A stretch of 25,282 nt of DNA from a virus, in the IMG/VR virus record IMGVR_UViG_3300005833_000011, positions 1-25,282 of that record. One strand, given 5' to 3'. A program made the translations under genes and the position numbers. Of this stretch, positions 14,048 through 22,844 are shown in pieces; position 1 is the first letter of the stretch; every line of letters starts with the position of its first letter. A model generated the notes under the pieces. The model ran no database searches. It was not told where the DNA came from and was given only the letters and a program-made list of their open reading frames with translations.

Positions 14048-15652
14048 ATGCCTAAAATAGACACCTATACTGCACAAGGCAAAAACGGCATTCTAAACCT
14101 GCCCGCCGTCTCACCGGACGCCTTTGGCCATCAAGCCTTTGGGCAACTGTCGGAGTTTGGGAATAAGCTCCAAGAGGTGGGGCAGAAGATTCAGGCCGAG
14201 CAAGACAAACTCGACCTGGCCAACCTGGCTGCCGATCACGAAATCGCCATTGGGGCCGTCAAGGCGAAGGTACTGCAAGAGCCTGACACCACGAAGCATC
14301 TTGGACTCTTCCAGGATGGCGCAGCGGCCTTGCAGAGTAAGCTCTTTGCAGAACGTCCGTCGCTGAGTGCCCACACGAAGAAAGCCTTTCAGGCGCATGT
14401 GGCGGGAGCGAATGCCAAAGATTACCTGGAAGTCGCGCATCAAGCGCAAGTGCAACGAGCGGATAAGGCGGTGGCGGATTTCAGCCAGACCGAAACAAAG
14501 CTGACGGAACGGGCAGCACTGGAGCCAGACCCCATGAAGGCGGCACAGCATCTCATGCTCTTGAACGATCTTCGGTCTGGCATGGTCCGTGGGGGACTGC
14601 TCAAAGAGACGGACGCCAGGAAGCGGGCCGAGGCGTCACAGGATCGCTACTGGAGTATCTACGCGCAATCACGGCCACAGGAATTGCTTGATCTGGTGAA
14701 TCATCCGTTAGAGGGGGGTGAGAACATTGCGGGCATGGATTCCGAGAAGCGCAATGTCTATGTCAATCTGGCTGTCAACACCCTGCATGCGCAACAGGCG
14801 CAGGCCGACACGAATCAGAAGCAACTCGATAAGCAGCTCAAAGAGCAACAAGAGGCCAACAAAAGTGCGATTCAGGCGGCCATCATCAACGGGCAACCAT
14901 TGCCGCCTGGCTTATCGGAGATGGTCCGGTCACGGCAGGTGGATGGGGACGATGTGACCAAGATGCTGTCGCTCCAAGAGACGTTGACGAAAGTGCCAGA
15001 TATGTCGCGCTATCAACGTGGATTAGCGACACAGATTGAGACGCGATTGAGTGCGATGAAATATGATAATAGTCCCTTCAATCCTGCCTTAGCCGATGGG
15101 TTACAGGCTGATTATGTGCAAGGCCATCTGCTCAAGGATGAATTTATCCACCTCATGGGCATTGTCCGTGGCATTCAGGAGCATAAAGAGAGCGCCACAA
15201 ACACGCCCAAGAACAGTGCGATTGCCCAGGCCCATGCGAATCTCCAGCAAGTGATGCAATCGGCCAACAAACTCACGGGCTTCAGTGCGGTGGGGGAGCA
15301 AGCCTCGGCTGCCGCGAGTGAGTATTACTATCGACGGATGGAACAGGACAAGAATGCGAATCCGTGGGACGTGATGCACGATGCCGAAACACGGTTTAAG
15401 CCAATAGTCGAGAAACAGCAAGGCATCTCGAAAGTCGATCAGCTCTTGCTGGATGATGCGAAGTTCGCCGCCAGTGCGCAGCTTGGCATTGTGAGCAAGG
15501 CCGTGATGAGCCAGGGAGATCGTGGCAAGAAGATTGTGAGTGATGCCTTGAAGGCGTTGCCGCCACCGCCAGAGCCAGGATTCTTTGAACGCTTGTTGGG
15601 GAAGAAAGCACCACCGAAGGCCAGGAAAACCCCTGGCGTGATGGGAGAGTAG
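14048..15652 (+). CDS. gp15-like internal virion protein (ejection protein)
   Basis: This 534-aa, highly helical protein sits between gp14- and gp16-like genes, the position of T7 gp15, an ejectosome protein of the periplasmic tunnel. The N-terminus is YTAQGKNGILNLPAVSPDAFG, followed by long charged helices (KLQEVGQKIQAEQDKLDLAN) and an Ala/Gln-rich coiled region (LHAQQAQADTNQKQLDKQLK). The C-terminus ends in a Pro/Lys-rich tail (PPPPEPGFFERLLGKKAPP). It is shorter than T7 gp15. The gene order and helical character carry the assignment. The SD is gagga at 14033-14037, 10 nt before ATG. The stop abuts the next ATG. Confidence 0.75.
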   Translation: MPKIDTYTAQGKNGILNLPAVSPDAFGHQAFGQLSEFGNKLQEVGQKIQAEQDKLDLANLAADHEIAIGAVKAKVLQEPDTTKHLGLFQDGAAALQSKLFAERPSLSAHTKKAFQAHVAGANAKDYLEVAHQAQVQRADKAVADFSQTETKLTERAALEPDPMKAAQHLMLLNDLRSGMVRGGLLKETDARKRAEASQDRYWSIYAQSRPQELLDLVNHPLEGGENIAGMDSEKRNVYVNLAVNTLHAQQAQADTNQKQLDKQLKEQQEANKSAIQAAIINGQPLPPGLSEMVRSRQVDGDDVTKMLSLQETLTKVPDMSRYQRGLATQIETRLSAMKYDNSPFNPALADGLQADYVQGHLLKDEFIHLMGIVRGIQEHKESATNTPKNSAIAQAHANLQQVMQSANKLTGFSAVGEQASAAASEYYYRRMEQDKNANPWDVMHDAETRFKPIVEKQQGISKVDQLLLDDAKFAASAQLGIVSKAVMSQGDRGKKIVSDALKALPPPPEPGFFERLLGKKAPPKARKTPGVMGE

Positions 15653-18600
15653 ATGCCTGAGCAAGACCATCTCGAAGATCGCTACCTGCACACCCGTCAG
15701 ATGACGGACCTCTGGCAATCGGCGCAGTTGAATGATGTGCCAATCAAGTTGGAGGCACAGATTCCGCCGAAGGAACCCACGCCTGACCTTCCTGGAGGGA
15801 CACGCAGCAATGAGGAGATTGACGCGATACTCGCGGGTCAAAAAACCAGGAAAGAAAAAACCGTCGAACTCCCTGAAGTGCAAGCCATTCGCCAACAGTA
15901 TCAAGAGCATCTCGCCAAGATTAGCACTGGGGAAGCCGCGTTAGCCGAAGTGGGCAAGGCGGGTCGATCTGTGGCAGAAGCCATTGCCCCAGGCGTGGAG
16001 GTGGCGGGGCGGGCGATAGGTTTGGATGAGGAAGGGGCCGCCGCCCTCAGTCAAGGCATGGTGGAGTTTCTGGCGGGCTTGCCTGGAAAGAGCGAGTCTG
16101 ACACGACCGCAGGGATTGAAACGGCACTGGCTGCGTTGCCAATGGTGGGCATGGCTATCAAGGGTGGCAAGGTTGCCGGGAAGGCGCTAGGGCCAACCAT
16201 TGCCAAGGAGTTTGAAAAGGCAGTGGAATCACTCAAGTCTGAACGTGGCTCACTGCCAGTTGGCGGGAAGACCAAAGAGAAGTTGCCTGGCGGTGGCGTG
16301 GAAACGCCTGTGACGTGGGACCAAGCCATTCAGATTGACGAACATCAGAAAGCGTTTGACGACCGACTCACCACCTTTAGCGAACGGCTCTCGAAGCAAC
16401 GACGAGGCGTGCGGTCTGATGTGCAAGTGACGAGCGATTCGATCAGTCCTGACGCCTTGCAACTGGAGGCGTTTTTGAATCTCACGCCAGGGACCATTCT
16501 CAAAGACTCCGATGTGGTGGCCGCGAAGCGCATGTTTAAGGACTTGGCTGAACCTGTGCGGAAACTCTCACAATGGGTCTCAGAGAACCCTGGCGATCAA
16601 CAAGCCTTTCTCGCGCTGCTTGCGCAGCTTCCGAAGGTCGATCAAGGCGTCACCTCGATTGCGGGTGCCTATGCCGAATCAGGACGCACCCAGCGATTGT
16701 TGAGTAAAGACCGTCCGACGGGCGGGATGATTCCCTCGGAGACCAAGGAGCGCGTTCGCATCAGCGACCCCTATATCAACCAATGGCTGGAGTTCTTTAA
16801 GGAACAGGAGACACTTGCCAAGACGGGCGCACCGGCCTTGACGAAAGAGAAACTCCTGCAAGTGTTGACGGGCATGAAAACGCCTGAAGAGTTTGTGGCG
16901 GCAGCGAAGGTGCTCTCGAAGCCATCGAAGTGGGATATGTTCATTGAATACTGGATTAACGGCTTGCTCTCTGGCCCCGCCACCCATGCGACCAACATCT
17001 TGAGCAATGCCGCCACGATTGCCTGGGGCATCCCTGAGCGCCAACTCGCCGCGATGTATAGCAAGGAAGTCCGTCCCTCAGAAGCAGGGGCGATGCTCGG
17101 TGGCATTCTCGAAGCGCAAGGTGATGCCTGGCGGTTAGCCTGGAAGGCGTTTAAGGAAGATGAATCGCAGATCGGGCATGGCCCACTTGAAGTGCATCCC
17201 CGTGCGATTACGGCTGATGCGCTGGAACTGACCGGCGTACCTGGGCGAGCGATAGATTTTCTTGGGACCATGATTCGGCTCCCTGGTCGGACCTTGCTTG
17301 CCGCCGATGACTACTTCAAGGCCATTGCCTATCGGGCAGAACTGCGGGCCTTAGCGAAGCGCGAATCTTTTAAGGCTGTGACTGAAGCAGGACTTGATGG
17401 CCAAACGGCCCGCACGCGGATGCGCGAGATTGAAGATCGGATCTTGGCGAGTCCCCCAGAAGCGATTGATGAGGCGGCGAAGGAGTATGCCTCCTATGTG
17501 ACGTTCACGCGAGAATTGGGCGAGACGGGGCAGAAGGTCCAAGCCTTGGCCAATACGCCAGTGGGACGCTTGGTACTGCCGTTCGTCCGCACCCCCACCA
17601 ACATCTTCAAGTACTCAGGCGAACGCACCCCCTTGGCCTTTGCCTCGCGGGCGGTACGGGACGAGATTGCCGCAGGCGGCTCACGCCGCGCCTTGGCCTT
17701 GGCCAAGATTAGCTTGGGGTCGATGACGATGGCCTATATGGGCATGCTGGCTTCAGAAGGCATCCTGACGGGTGGGGGGCCAAAGGATAAGTCCTTACGC
17801 GCTGAAATGATGATGACGGGCTGGCAACCGTATTCGATTAAGGTGGGTGACACCTACTACAAGTATGGGCGGATTTCTCCCATTGCCGACTTCCTCTCCT
17901 TTGCCTCTGACGCTGCTGATCTGATGGGCCAACTGCCTGAGCTGGATGCGGAACAACTGGCGGCGGCCTTGGTGGTGGCCCTCTCACGGAATATCAGTCA
18001 AAAGACCTTCGTGAAAGGACTGGCGGGCACGCTGAATGCCGTGGCCTCACAGGACTTGAATGTAGTTAAGGGATTCCTTGAGCAGGAATTGCCCACCATT
18101 CTGCCGTTCTCGACTGGGTTGGCCCAACTCACACGGTTCGATGATCCGACGATGCGTGAAGTCAATTCCATTCTTGATGCGTTCAAGGCGAGAATCCCAG
18201 GCTTGTCTGATACGTTGCCTCCTCGGCGTAATCTCTGGGGGGAACCTATTATGCTGGAAGGGGGCCTTGGGCCTGACCTCATCAGTCCCATCTATACCAC
18301 GACGAAGAAACTCGATGCCGTGGCGCAGGAATTGGCACGACTCGAAATCCCCGTGGGGATGCCAGGCAAGAACATTGACGGGGTGCCTTTGAATCCGCAG
18401 GAGTATGATGCCTATGTGGTCCTGCAAGGCGCACAACCCATCATTGGCGATCTGACCTTGCGCCAACGCCTAGAAGATCTGATGCGGAGCGACCTTTATC
18501 AACGCTCATCTGATGGCAAGGACGGGGGCAAGAAGGTACTGATTCAAACGTGGGTGAGCCGCTATCGTGATATGGCGCGGCACATCCTGAGTGATGGCGA

Positions 18601-18697
18601 CTTGAGCAGGACCTATGGGTTTGACTTCCCTGAACTCCGCACCCATATTCAGGATGAACGCGATAAGGCGATGCAGAAATTCCAGACTGTGCACTAG
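15653..18697 (+). CDS. gp16-like large internal virion/ejection protein
   Basis: This is a 1014-aa protein at the T7 gp16 position, the largest ejectosome protein that inserts in the inner membrane. It has an Ala/Gly-rich region with hydrophobic stretches around residues 100-190, and a block at about 434-455 (WINGLLSGPATHATNILSN) that recurs in large phage injection proteins. A second block at about 643 reads PFVRTPTNIFKYSGERTPL. The C-terminus is charged and helical. I see no N-terminal lytic transglycosylase signature like that of T7 gp16, and it is shorter than T7 gp16. It begins immediately after the gp15-like stop. Confidence 0.82.
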   Translation: MPEQDHLEDRYLHTRQMTDLWQSAQLNDVPIKLEAQIPPKEPTPDLPGGTRSNEEIDAILAGQKTRKEKTVELPEVQAIRQQYQEHLAKISTGEAALAEVGKAGRSVAEAIAPGVEVAGRAIGLDEEGAAALSQGMVEFLAGLPGKSESDTTAGIETALAALPMVGMAIKGGKVAGKALGPTIAKEFEKAVESLKSERGSLPVGGKTKEKLPGGGVETPVTWDQAIQIDEHQKAFDDRLTTFSERLSKQRRGVRSDVQVTSDSISPDALQLEAFLNLTPGTILKDSDVVAAKRMFKDLAEPVRKLSQWVSENPGDQQAFLALLAQLPKVDQGVTSIAGAYAESGRTQRLLSKDRPTGGMIPSETKERVRISDPYINQWLEFFKEQETLAKTGAPALTKEKLLQVLTGMKTPEEFVAAAKVLSKPSKWDMFIEYWINGLLSGPATHATNILSNAATIAWGIPERQLAAMYSKEVRPSEAGAMLGGILEAQGDAWRLAWKAFKEDESQIGHGPLEVHPRAITADALELTGVPGRAIDFLGTMIRLPGRTLLAADDYFKAIAYRAELRALAKRESFKAVTEAGLDGQTARTRMREIEDRILASPPEAIDEAAKEYASYVTFTRELGETGQKVQALANTPVGRLVLPFVRTPTNIFKYSGERTPLAFASRAVRDEIAAGGSRRALALAKISLGSMTMAYMGMLASEGILTGGGPKDKSLRAEMMMTGWQPYSIKVGDTYYKYGRISPIADFLSFASDAADLMGQLPELDAEQLAAALVVALSRNISQKTFVKGLAGTLNAVASQDLNVVKGFLEQELPTILPFSTGLAQLTRFDDPTMREVNSILDAFKARIPGLSDTLPPRRNLWGEPIMLEGGLGPDLISPIYTTTKKLDAVAQELARLEIPVGMPGKNIDGVPLNPQEYDAYVVLQGAQPIIGDLTLRQRLEDLMRSDLYQRSSDGKDGGKKVLIQTWVSRYRDMARHILSDGDLSRTYGFDFPELRTHIQDERDKAMQKFQTVH

Positions 18698-18706
18698 GAG
18701 GACGTT

Positions 18707-20458
18707 ATGCTGAACGAAGTCGATCCCGCTGCGAACCGCTCCACTGCCAACGGCAGTACCACGGTGTTCGCCTACACCTTTGAGATTGCTAGGAAAGAGG
18801 ATATCGAAGTCCTGGTCGATCTGGTGGTCAAGACCGTAGACACCGACTACACCGTGGATGGCATCGGCAACAGCGGCGGCGGCAATGTCACGTTCATCTC
18901 GGCCCCTGCCAACGCCACCACCGTCACGCGCCTGCGCAAGCAGCCAGGCTCGCAACTCAGCGACCATGTCAGTAACACCTATAATGCGGAGCTGATTGAA
19001 GCGGATCTGGATAAGTTGGCCATGCAGATTCAGCAGGTCCGGGAAACGCTACATCGGGGGTTCTTCCTGCCGAAATCCTCGGCCTTGGTGGATCAGGGCA
19101 TCGACGTGCCGGAGGTGGGCAGGTTTGCCCGTGGCAAGAGCGGGGGTGGCATTGACTGGGCGACGCCCACGAATGCAGGGCCGCTGTCCAGTCCTGTGGC
19201 GATTGCCGATGGCGGGACCGGAGCCACGACGGCAGCCGGGGCACGCACGAACCTCTTGGTCTACAGCGAAAATACGCTAGTGGATGCCAAGGGAGATTTA
19301 CTCATCGGAGCCTCCGATAATACGTTGGCGCGTCTAGCTCCTCCTGCCACGACAGGGTTTGTTCCGACCTACGACCCTTCAGCTACGAACTTCATTTCCT
19401 GGGGGCCACGCGCCCAACAGAATCCCATCATCAACGGCAATATGGAGGTCTGGCAGCGGGGGACCACGTTTGCCGCCGCTGCGAATGGGACGTATACCGC
19501 AGATCGGTGGCGATGGGGGCAATCCGGGGCTGGCGTGGTGACGGTACAACGGTCTACCAACACTCCAGGATTTGGCCTTGGGTTCGGTCAGTTTAATTAT
19601 TCATTGGAGGTCAGCGTCACGACCGCTGATGCGGCGATTGCTGTTGGTGATCTCTATGTCATCTCGCAACGCATTGAGGGACATAATTGGAAACATTTTG
19701 CAGGGAGGCAATTTACAGTAAGTTTCTGGGCGATGTCGAGCAAAACGGGCGTGCATTGCATGGCATTCAGAAACAATGCAAGCGCAACACCTGATCGCTC
19801 GTATGTGGCCGAGTATACCATCACAACCCCGAACTTCTGGGAATATAAAACGGTCACGGTCACAGCCTCACCGGGATTAGGTACGTGGGATTATACGACC
19901 GGGGCAGGATTGGAGATAGCGTTTGTGATTGCGGCGGGGTCCACCTTTCACACGACGGCGAACGCCTGGCAGACAGGAAATTTCTATGCGACCGCCAATC
20001 AAGTCAATGCCATGGACCTCAACACGAACTTCTTCCGCATCATGGGTGTCAAGCTGGAGCTTGGCAGCGTGGCCACGCCGATTCAGTTCCGGTCGTTTCA
20101 AGAGGAGCTGGCGTTGTGCATTCGGTACTATCAAAAATCGTTTCCCTATGCGACAGCACCAGCGCAGAACGCGGGAGACGCTGGAGCAGATGTATTGCTT
20201 GCACCGTTTACGGGTACGACACAGGTAAGTATACCGGTGACATTTCAATCAAGAATGCGCGTAGCGCCAACCTCCGTCACTACGTACAATCCTGGAGCAG
20301 CAAACGCTCAAGCAAGAAATACAACCGACGCCGCTGATGACAACACGACTGGTATTGCCACAACCGAGCGAGGTTTGTTTATTACATTCGCACCCAATGC
20401 GACCAACACGGTTAGTGATGTACATCGCGTGCAGTGGTCCGCCGATGCGGAACTCTAG
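18707..20458 (+). CDS. Tail fibre protein with T7 gp17-type N-terminus
   Basis: This 583-aa protein is the likely receptor-binding protein. Residues 1 to about 125 match the T7 tail-fibre attachment domain: STTVFAYTFEIARKEDIEVL, then YTVDGIGNSGGGNVTF, then RLRKQPGSQLSDHV and a long helix (IEADLDKLAMQIQQVRETLHRG). A fibre-type motif GGTGATTAAGARTNL follows at about 169-183. From N239 it has NPIINGNMEVWQRGTTF plus TADRW, a module common in phage fibre C-termini, ending in FRIMGVKLELG and CIRYYQKSF. The SD is aggagg before ATG 18707. Its stop overlaps the - strand PagL-like stop by 4 nt. Confidence 0.88.
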   Translation: MLNEVDPAANRSTANGSTTVFAYTFEIARKEDIEVLVDLVVKTVDTDYTVDGIGNSGGGNVTFISAPANATTVTRLRKQPGSQLSDHVSNTYNAELIEADLDKLAMQIQQVRETLHRGFFLPKSSALVDQGIDVPEVGRFARGKSGGGIDWATPTNAGPLSSPVAIADGGTGATTAAGARTNLLVYSENTLVDAKGDLLIGASDNTLARLAPPATTGFVPTYDPSATNFISWGPRAQQNPIINGNMEVWQRGTTFAAAANGTYTADRWRWGQSGAGVVTVQRSTNTPGFGLGFGQFNYSLEVSVTTADAAIAVGDLYVISQRIEGHNWKHFAGRQFTVSFWAMSSKTGVHCMAFRNNASATPDRSYVAEYTITTPNFWEYKTVTVTASPGLGTWDYTTGAGLEIAFVIAAGSTFHTTANAWQTGNFYATANQVNAMDLNTNFFRIMGVKLELGSVATPIQFRSFQEELALCIRYYQKSFPYATAPAQNAGDAGADVLLAPFTGTTQVSIPVTFQSRMRVAPTSVTTYNPGAANAQARNTTDAADDNTTGIATTERGLFITFAPNATNTVSDVHRVQWSADAEL

Positions 20459-20868
20459 AATGCCCATCCAGACTGAATGGCAAGGAGATCAAGCCCAATA
20501 TTCGGCTGGGCCAGGCCAGCGTTGGAGAGGTGCTGATATTCCAGCCCGATGCGCCAGGACTGATAGCCGACGAGCAGGCCCGCGCCAAGCTGGAATTGGG
20601 TCTGCGCAGGCAGCTCATACACCGGCTGCATGGCATGCGAGAGGCCCGCTTTCGGTTGGAGGGTGAATGACCAGTCCCCGTGCGTCCATTGACGACCGTA
20701 TTGCCCAACGAGTCCGGCGAGTCCTGAGGCGGATACGTGCGCAGCGGCTCCGAGGCCCGTCTCGCAGGTTTGCACTTCGAGCATGGGCGCATCCATCGTG
20801 GTCGTCTGGTGCCACGAGGTTTGCATCGTGAGGAGATAGCCGATTAGGATGATTGGCGAGAGACACAC
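20455..20868 (-). CDS. PagL-like lipid A 3-O-deacylase homologue (outer-membrane beta-barrel)
   Basis: This 137-aa protein (GTG start at 20868) is on the - strand. Its last 25 residues (HLSNAGLAQPNIGLDLLA to the end SGWAF) match the C-terminal signature of PagL, where HYSNAGLKQPNDGIE carries the catalytic His, Ser and Glu. Here His113 and Ser115 are present and the Glu position is Asp127. Before that, QFQLGAGLLVGYQSWRIGLEY fits the preceding strands, and the protein ends in Phe like an outer-membrane barrel. Known PagL removes the 3-O-acyl chain of lipid A. The N-terminal 15-20 residues (LSPIILIGYLLTM) could be a signal peptide. No SD is seen; an alternative ATG is at 20826. Confidence 0.75.
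   Translation of the reverse strand: MCLSPIILIGYLLTMQTSWHQTTTMDAPMLEVQTCETGLGAAAHVSASGLAGLVGQYGRQWTHGDWSFTLQPKAGLSHAMQPVYELPAQTQFQLGAGLLVGYQSWRIGLEYQHLSNAGLAQPNIGLDLLAIQSGWAF
20821..20850 (+). promoter_or_regulatory. Candidate promoter for the exported-protein cassette
   Basis: TTGCAT (20821-20826) and TAGGAT (20845-20850) are 18 bp apart on the + strand, 32 bp ahead of ATG 20883. This lies inside the 5' end of the - strand PagL-like gene. The matches are partial. A local promoter would let the signal-peptide cassette run independently of the late operon. Confidence 0.3.
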
Positions 20869-20883
20869 AAAAGGAGTATAACA
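20868..20883 (-). promoter_or_regulatory. Candidate extended -10 promoter for the PagL-like gene
   Basis: On the - strand TGT-TATACT (20883-20875) is an extended -10 element. Its spacing puts transcription start at or next to the GTG at 20868, which would make the message leaderless and explain the missing SD. The weak -35 (gtagcg) gives little support. The element overlaps the SD of the divergent + strand gene. Confidence 0.35.
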
Positions 20884-21584
20884 TGAGACGAATGACGCGC
20901 TACACCCCACTCTTCCTGCTGCTGGCCCTCATGGCCTGGTGGCTCCCCGATCAGGCACAGGCCCAATGCCGGGCGTATAGCACCACGAATATATACGCCA
21001 ACGGAGATTCGATGGGCCACTTGGATTGCGATATCAACGGATTGCTGCGCGTCAATCCGAGCGTCCCAGGTTCCGCCACCGCTGCCGACCCAACCTATAC
21101 CGAAGGCTCGGCAGGCAGTTTCAGCTTCGACTTGTCAGGACAATTGCGTGTCAAAGACGACACAGCCAACGTCGGCAAGGACGCGACGAACAATGGCCTG
21201 ATGACCTTTGGCGGCGTGGTGCGGCAGACGACGATTGCCACGGGGCTGTTGGTCGCGGCAGACTGTACCAGTTCGTGCACCTTCGCCTCGGTGCAGCTTG
21301 TGCCCACGGGCATGAAAGTGTTTGAGGGGACTGTCGTCAGTACGACGAGTGGGGCGACGGTCACACAAACACAGAAAATCTATGGAAGCAGTTCGTCCTC
21401 CATGACCCCGGACGATTCGGTCTTGCTCTGTACGCTGACGCTCTCAGGGACGCAATCGACAACGAAGGCCATTGTGGGAGTATGTCCAGGTTTTACCTCT
21501 CCGTATTCCTATTATGGCGTGATCGCCTCAGGGACCACCACGACCGGGAATGCGGCCACCGGCTCTACGAAGGCCATGTACTAA
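20883..21584 (+). CDS. Exported Thr/Ser-rich protein, cassette gene 1
   Basis: This 233-aa protein starts at ATG 20883 behind an aaggag SD. Residues 1-27 form a clear Sec signal peptide: a basic n-region (RRMTR), a hydrophobic core FLLLALMAWWL, and a likely cut after AQA. The mature part is beta-like and rich in Ser, Thr and Gly, with several Cys (QCRAYSTT, LDCDING, ADCTSSCTF, LLCTL) that could form disulphides in the periplasm or outside the cell. I do not recognise a family. It is divergent from the PagL-like gene and leads a run of four signal-peptide genes. The upstream in-frame ATG at 20853 would spoil the signal peptide and lacks an SD. Confidence 0.75.
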   Translation: MRRMTRYTPLFLLLALMAWWLPDQAQAQCRAYSTTNIYANGDSMGHLDCDINGLLRVNPSVPGSATAADPTYTEGSAGSFSFDLSGQLRVKDDTANVGKDATNNGLMTFGGVVRQTTIATGLLVAADCTSSCTFASVQLVPTGMKVFEGTVVSTTSGATVTQTQKIYGSSSSSMTPDDSVLLCTLTLSGTQSTTKAIVGVCPGFTSPYSYYGVIASGTTTTGNAATGSTKAMY

Positions 21585-21594
21585 AGGAGCAATG

Positions 21595-22140
21595 ATGAAA
21601 CCATTCTTGACAGCCATTGTGGTCTTAGCCTTGGGCCTCCCCTCCGTGGCGTCGGCGCAGATCGTAGGCTCGCTCACTCCCGCTGCCGGTGGGCCAGCCT
21701 TTTCCATTGCGGAACGGGCGGTGGAAAGCCGAACCGCGACGATGGTCAACGGGACGATCATCTTTACTATCACGGGCGGGCCGATCCAGATATTGGAACT
21801 GCTCTCGGTCTGTGTCACGGCGAACGATGCGACCGCCTCAACCTTACAATGGCAATCAGTCCCGACGGTGGGCACGGCGACGACCATTACGGGGGCGACA
21901 GCGACCCTGGCCAGTGCGACCGCTGGGACGACGGTGCTGATTCAACCCACGGCACTCTCGACGGCGCCGGTGATTGTCACGGCGGCCAACGGCGGGTTGC
22001 ATCTGGGCCTGGTCGCACAGAACCACATTATCGTGAAGGACGGCACGCTCAAGGTCGTCATTGGCGTGGGTTCTACCACCGGCACCTGGAAACATCTGCT
22101 GCGGTATAAACCATTAAGTCCTAGCTCAACGGTGAACTGA
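21595..22140 (+). CDS. Exported beta-sandwich protein, cassette gene 2
   Basis: This 181-aa protein starts at ATG 21595 (or 21592) after an aaggag SD that overlaps the previous stop. The signal peptide is MKPFLTAIVVLALGLPSVASA with a probable cut after ASA. The mature domain has the pattern 'IIFTITGGPIQILELLSVC', 'STLQWQSVPTVGTATTI' and a closing 'GTWKHLLRYKPLSP'. I associate that pattern from memory with a jelly-roll domain common in phage virion proteins, which normally have no signal peptide. The role is unknown; the combination is odd. It overlaps the next gene's start. Confidence 0.72.
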   Translation: MKPFLTAIVVLALGLPSVASAQIVGSLTPAAGGPAFSIAERAVESRTATMVNGTIIFTITGGPIQILELLSVCVTANDATASTLQWQSVPTVGTATTITGATATLASATAGTTVLIQPTALSTAPVIVTAANGGLHLGLVAQNHIIVKDGTLKVVIGVGSTTGTWKHLLRYKPLSPSSTVN

Positions 22141-22844
22141 TGATAACCATGCGACGACTCTTATTGATTGGGCTGCTGGCGCTGGGACTGATGGGGCCGG
22201 GGGTGGGTGTGGGGTATGCAGCGGTCCTTGCAACTGATGATTTTAACCGTGCTGACGGCACCCTTGGGGCTAACTGGACGACCATTGCAGGATTCGCCAA
22301 TCCAGCCATAGTTACGAATCAAGTACAGCCGAATGCCGTAGGCGGAACAGGGTCTCTATCACTCTATACGGGGACGACCTTCCCTAACGATCAATATGCC
22401 AAAACATCGATCATTGCGGCGCTCACAGCTAACACGCGCAATCCGGGACTGCTGCTTCGAGGGACCACGGCAGCCCGCACTGAGTATGAGTGTGTTCTGT
22501 TCGGTCCATTGGGTGCGACGGTACAACTCAAAATCAATCGTTATAATGCGGGAGTATTGGCCTCATTAGCAACGACCGGTGCTGACCAAACGGTGGTGAC
22601 AACCGATGTCATGAAATGTACCGTAGTTGGGTACGTCCTCACAATCTACATTAACGATGTCTCCAAACTGGTCTATGACGATAGTGCCTCTGGGTCCAAA
22701 ATTACGTCGGGCACACCAGGGATTCACCTGTACACCGCTGCGGGCCTTACCAGTAATGTACAGATAGATAATTTTGAAGCAGGAGATATGTCTGTCACGT
22801 CTTCCAATGGTACGTTAAATGGCTGGATGGAGGTGGATGAATGA
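22140..22844 (+). CDS. Exported concanavalin A/LamG-like protein, cassette gene 3
   Basis: This 234-aa protein starts in an ATGA-type overlap at 22140; an in-frame ATG at 22149 is also possible. Residues 1-27 are a signal peptide (RRLLLIGLLALGLMG core, cut near GYA). The mature domain begins DDFNRADGTLGANWT and continues with GLLLRGTTAARTEYECVL and LTIYINDVSKLVYDD, ending in VQIDNFEAGD. That sequence of blocks is typical of concanavalin A-like jelly-roll (LamG or glycan-binding) domains. Sugar binding is plausible but not shown. Its stop overlaps the ATG of the beta-helix gene. Confidence 0.72.
   Translation: MITMRRLLLIGLLALGLMGPGVGVGYAAVLATDDFNRADGTLGANWTTIAGFANPAIVTNQVQPNAVGGTGSLSLYTGTTFPNDQYAKTSIIAALTANTRNPGLLLRGTTAARTEYECVLFGPLGATVQLKINRYNAGVLASLATTGADQTVVTTDVMKCTVVGYVLTIYINDVSKLVYDDSASGSKITSGTPGIHLYTAAGLTSNVQIDNFEAGDMSVTSSNGTLNGWMEVDE

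Noticed and set aside
15838-15862. Two A6 runs in the gp16-like gene as possible transcriptional slippage sites
   Set aside because: They encode an ordinary Lys-rich stretch, and the shifted frame ends without a recognisable product.
20615-20884. 89-codon minus-strand frame starting near the PagL-like gene
   Set aside because: It overlaps the PagL-like frame almost entirely; its sequence shows no domain, whereas the PagL frame ends in a recognisable catalytic block.
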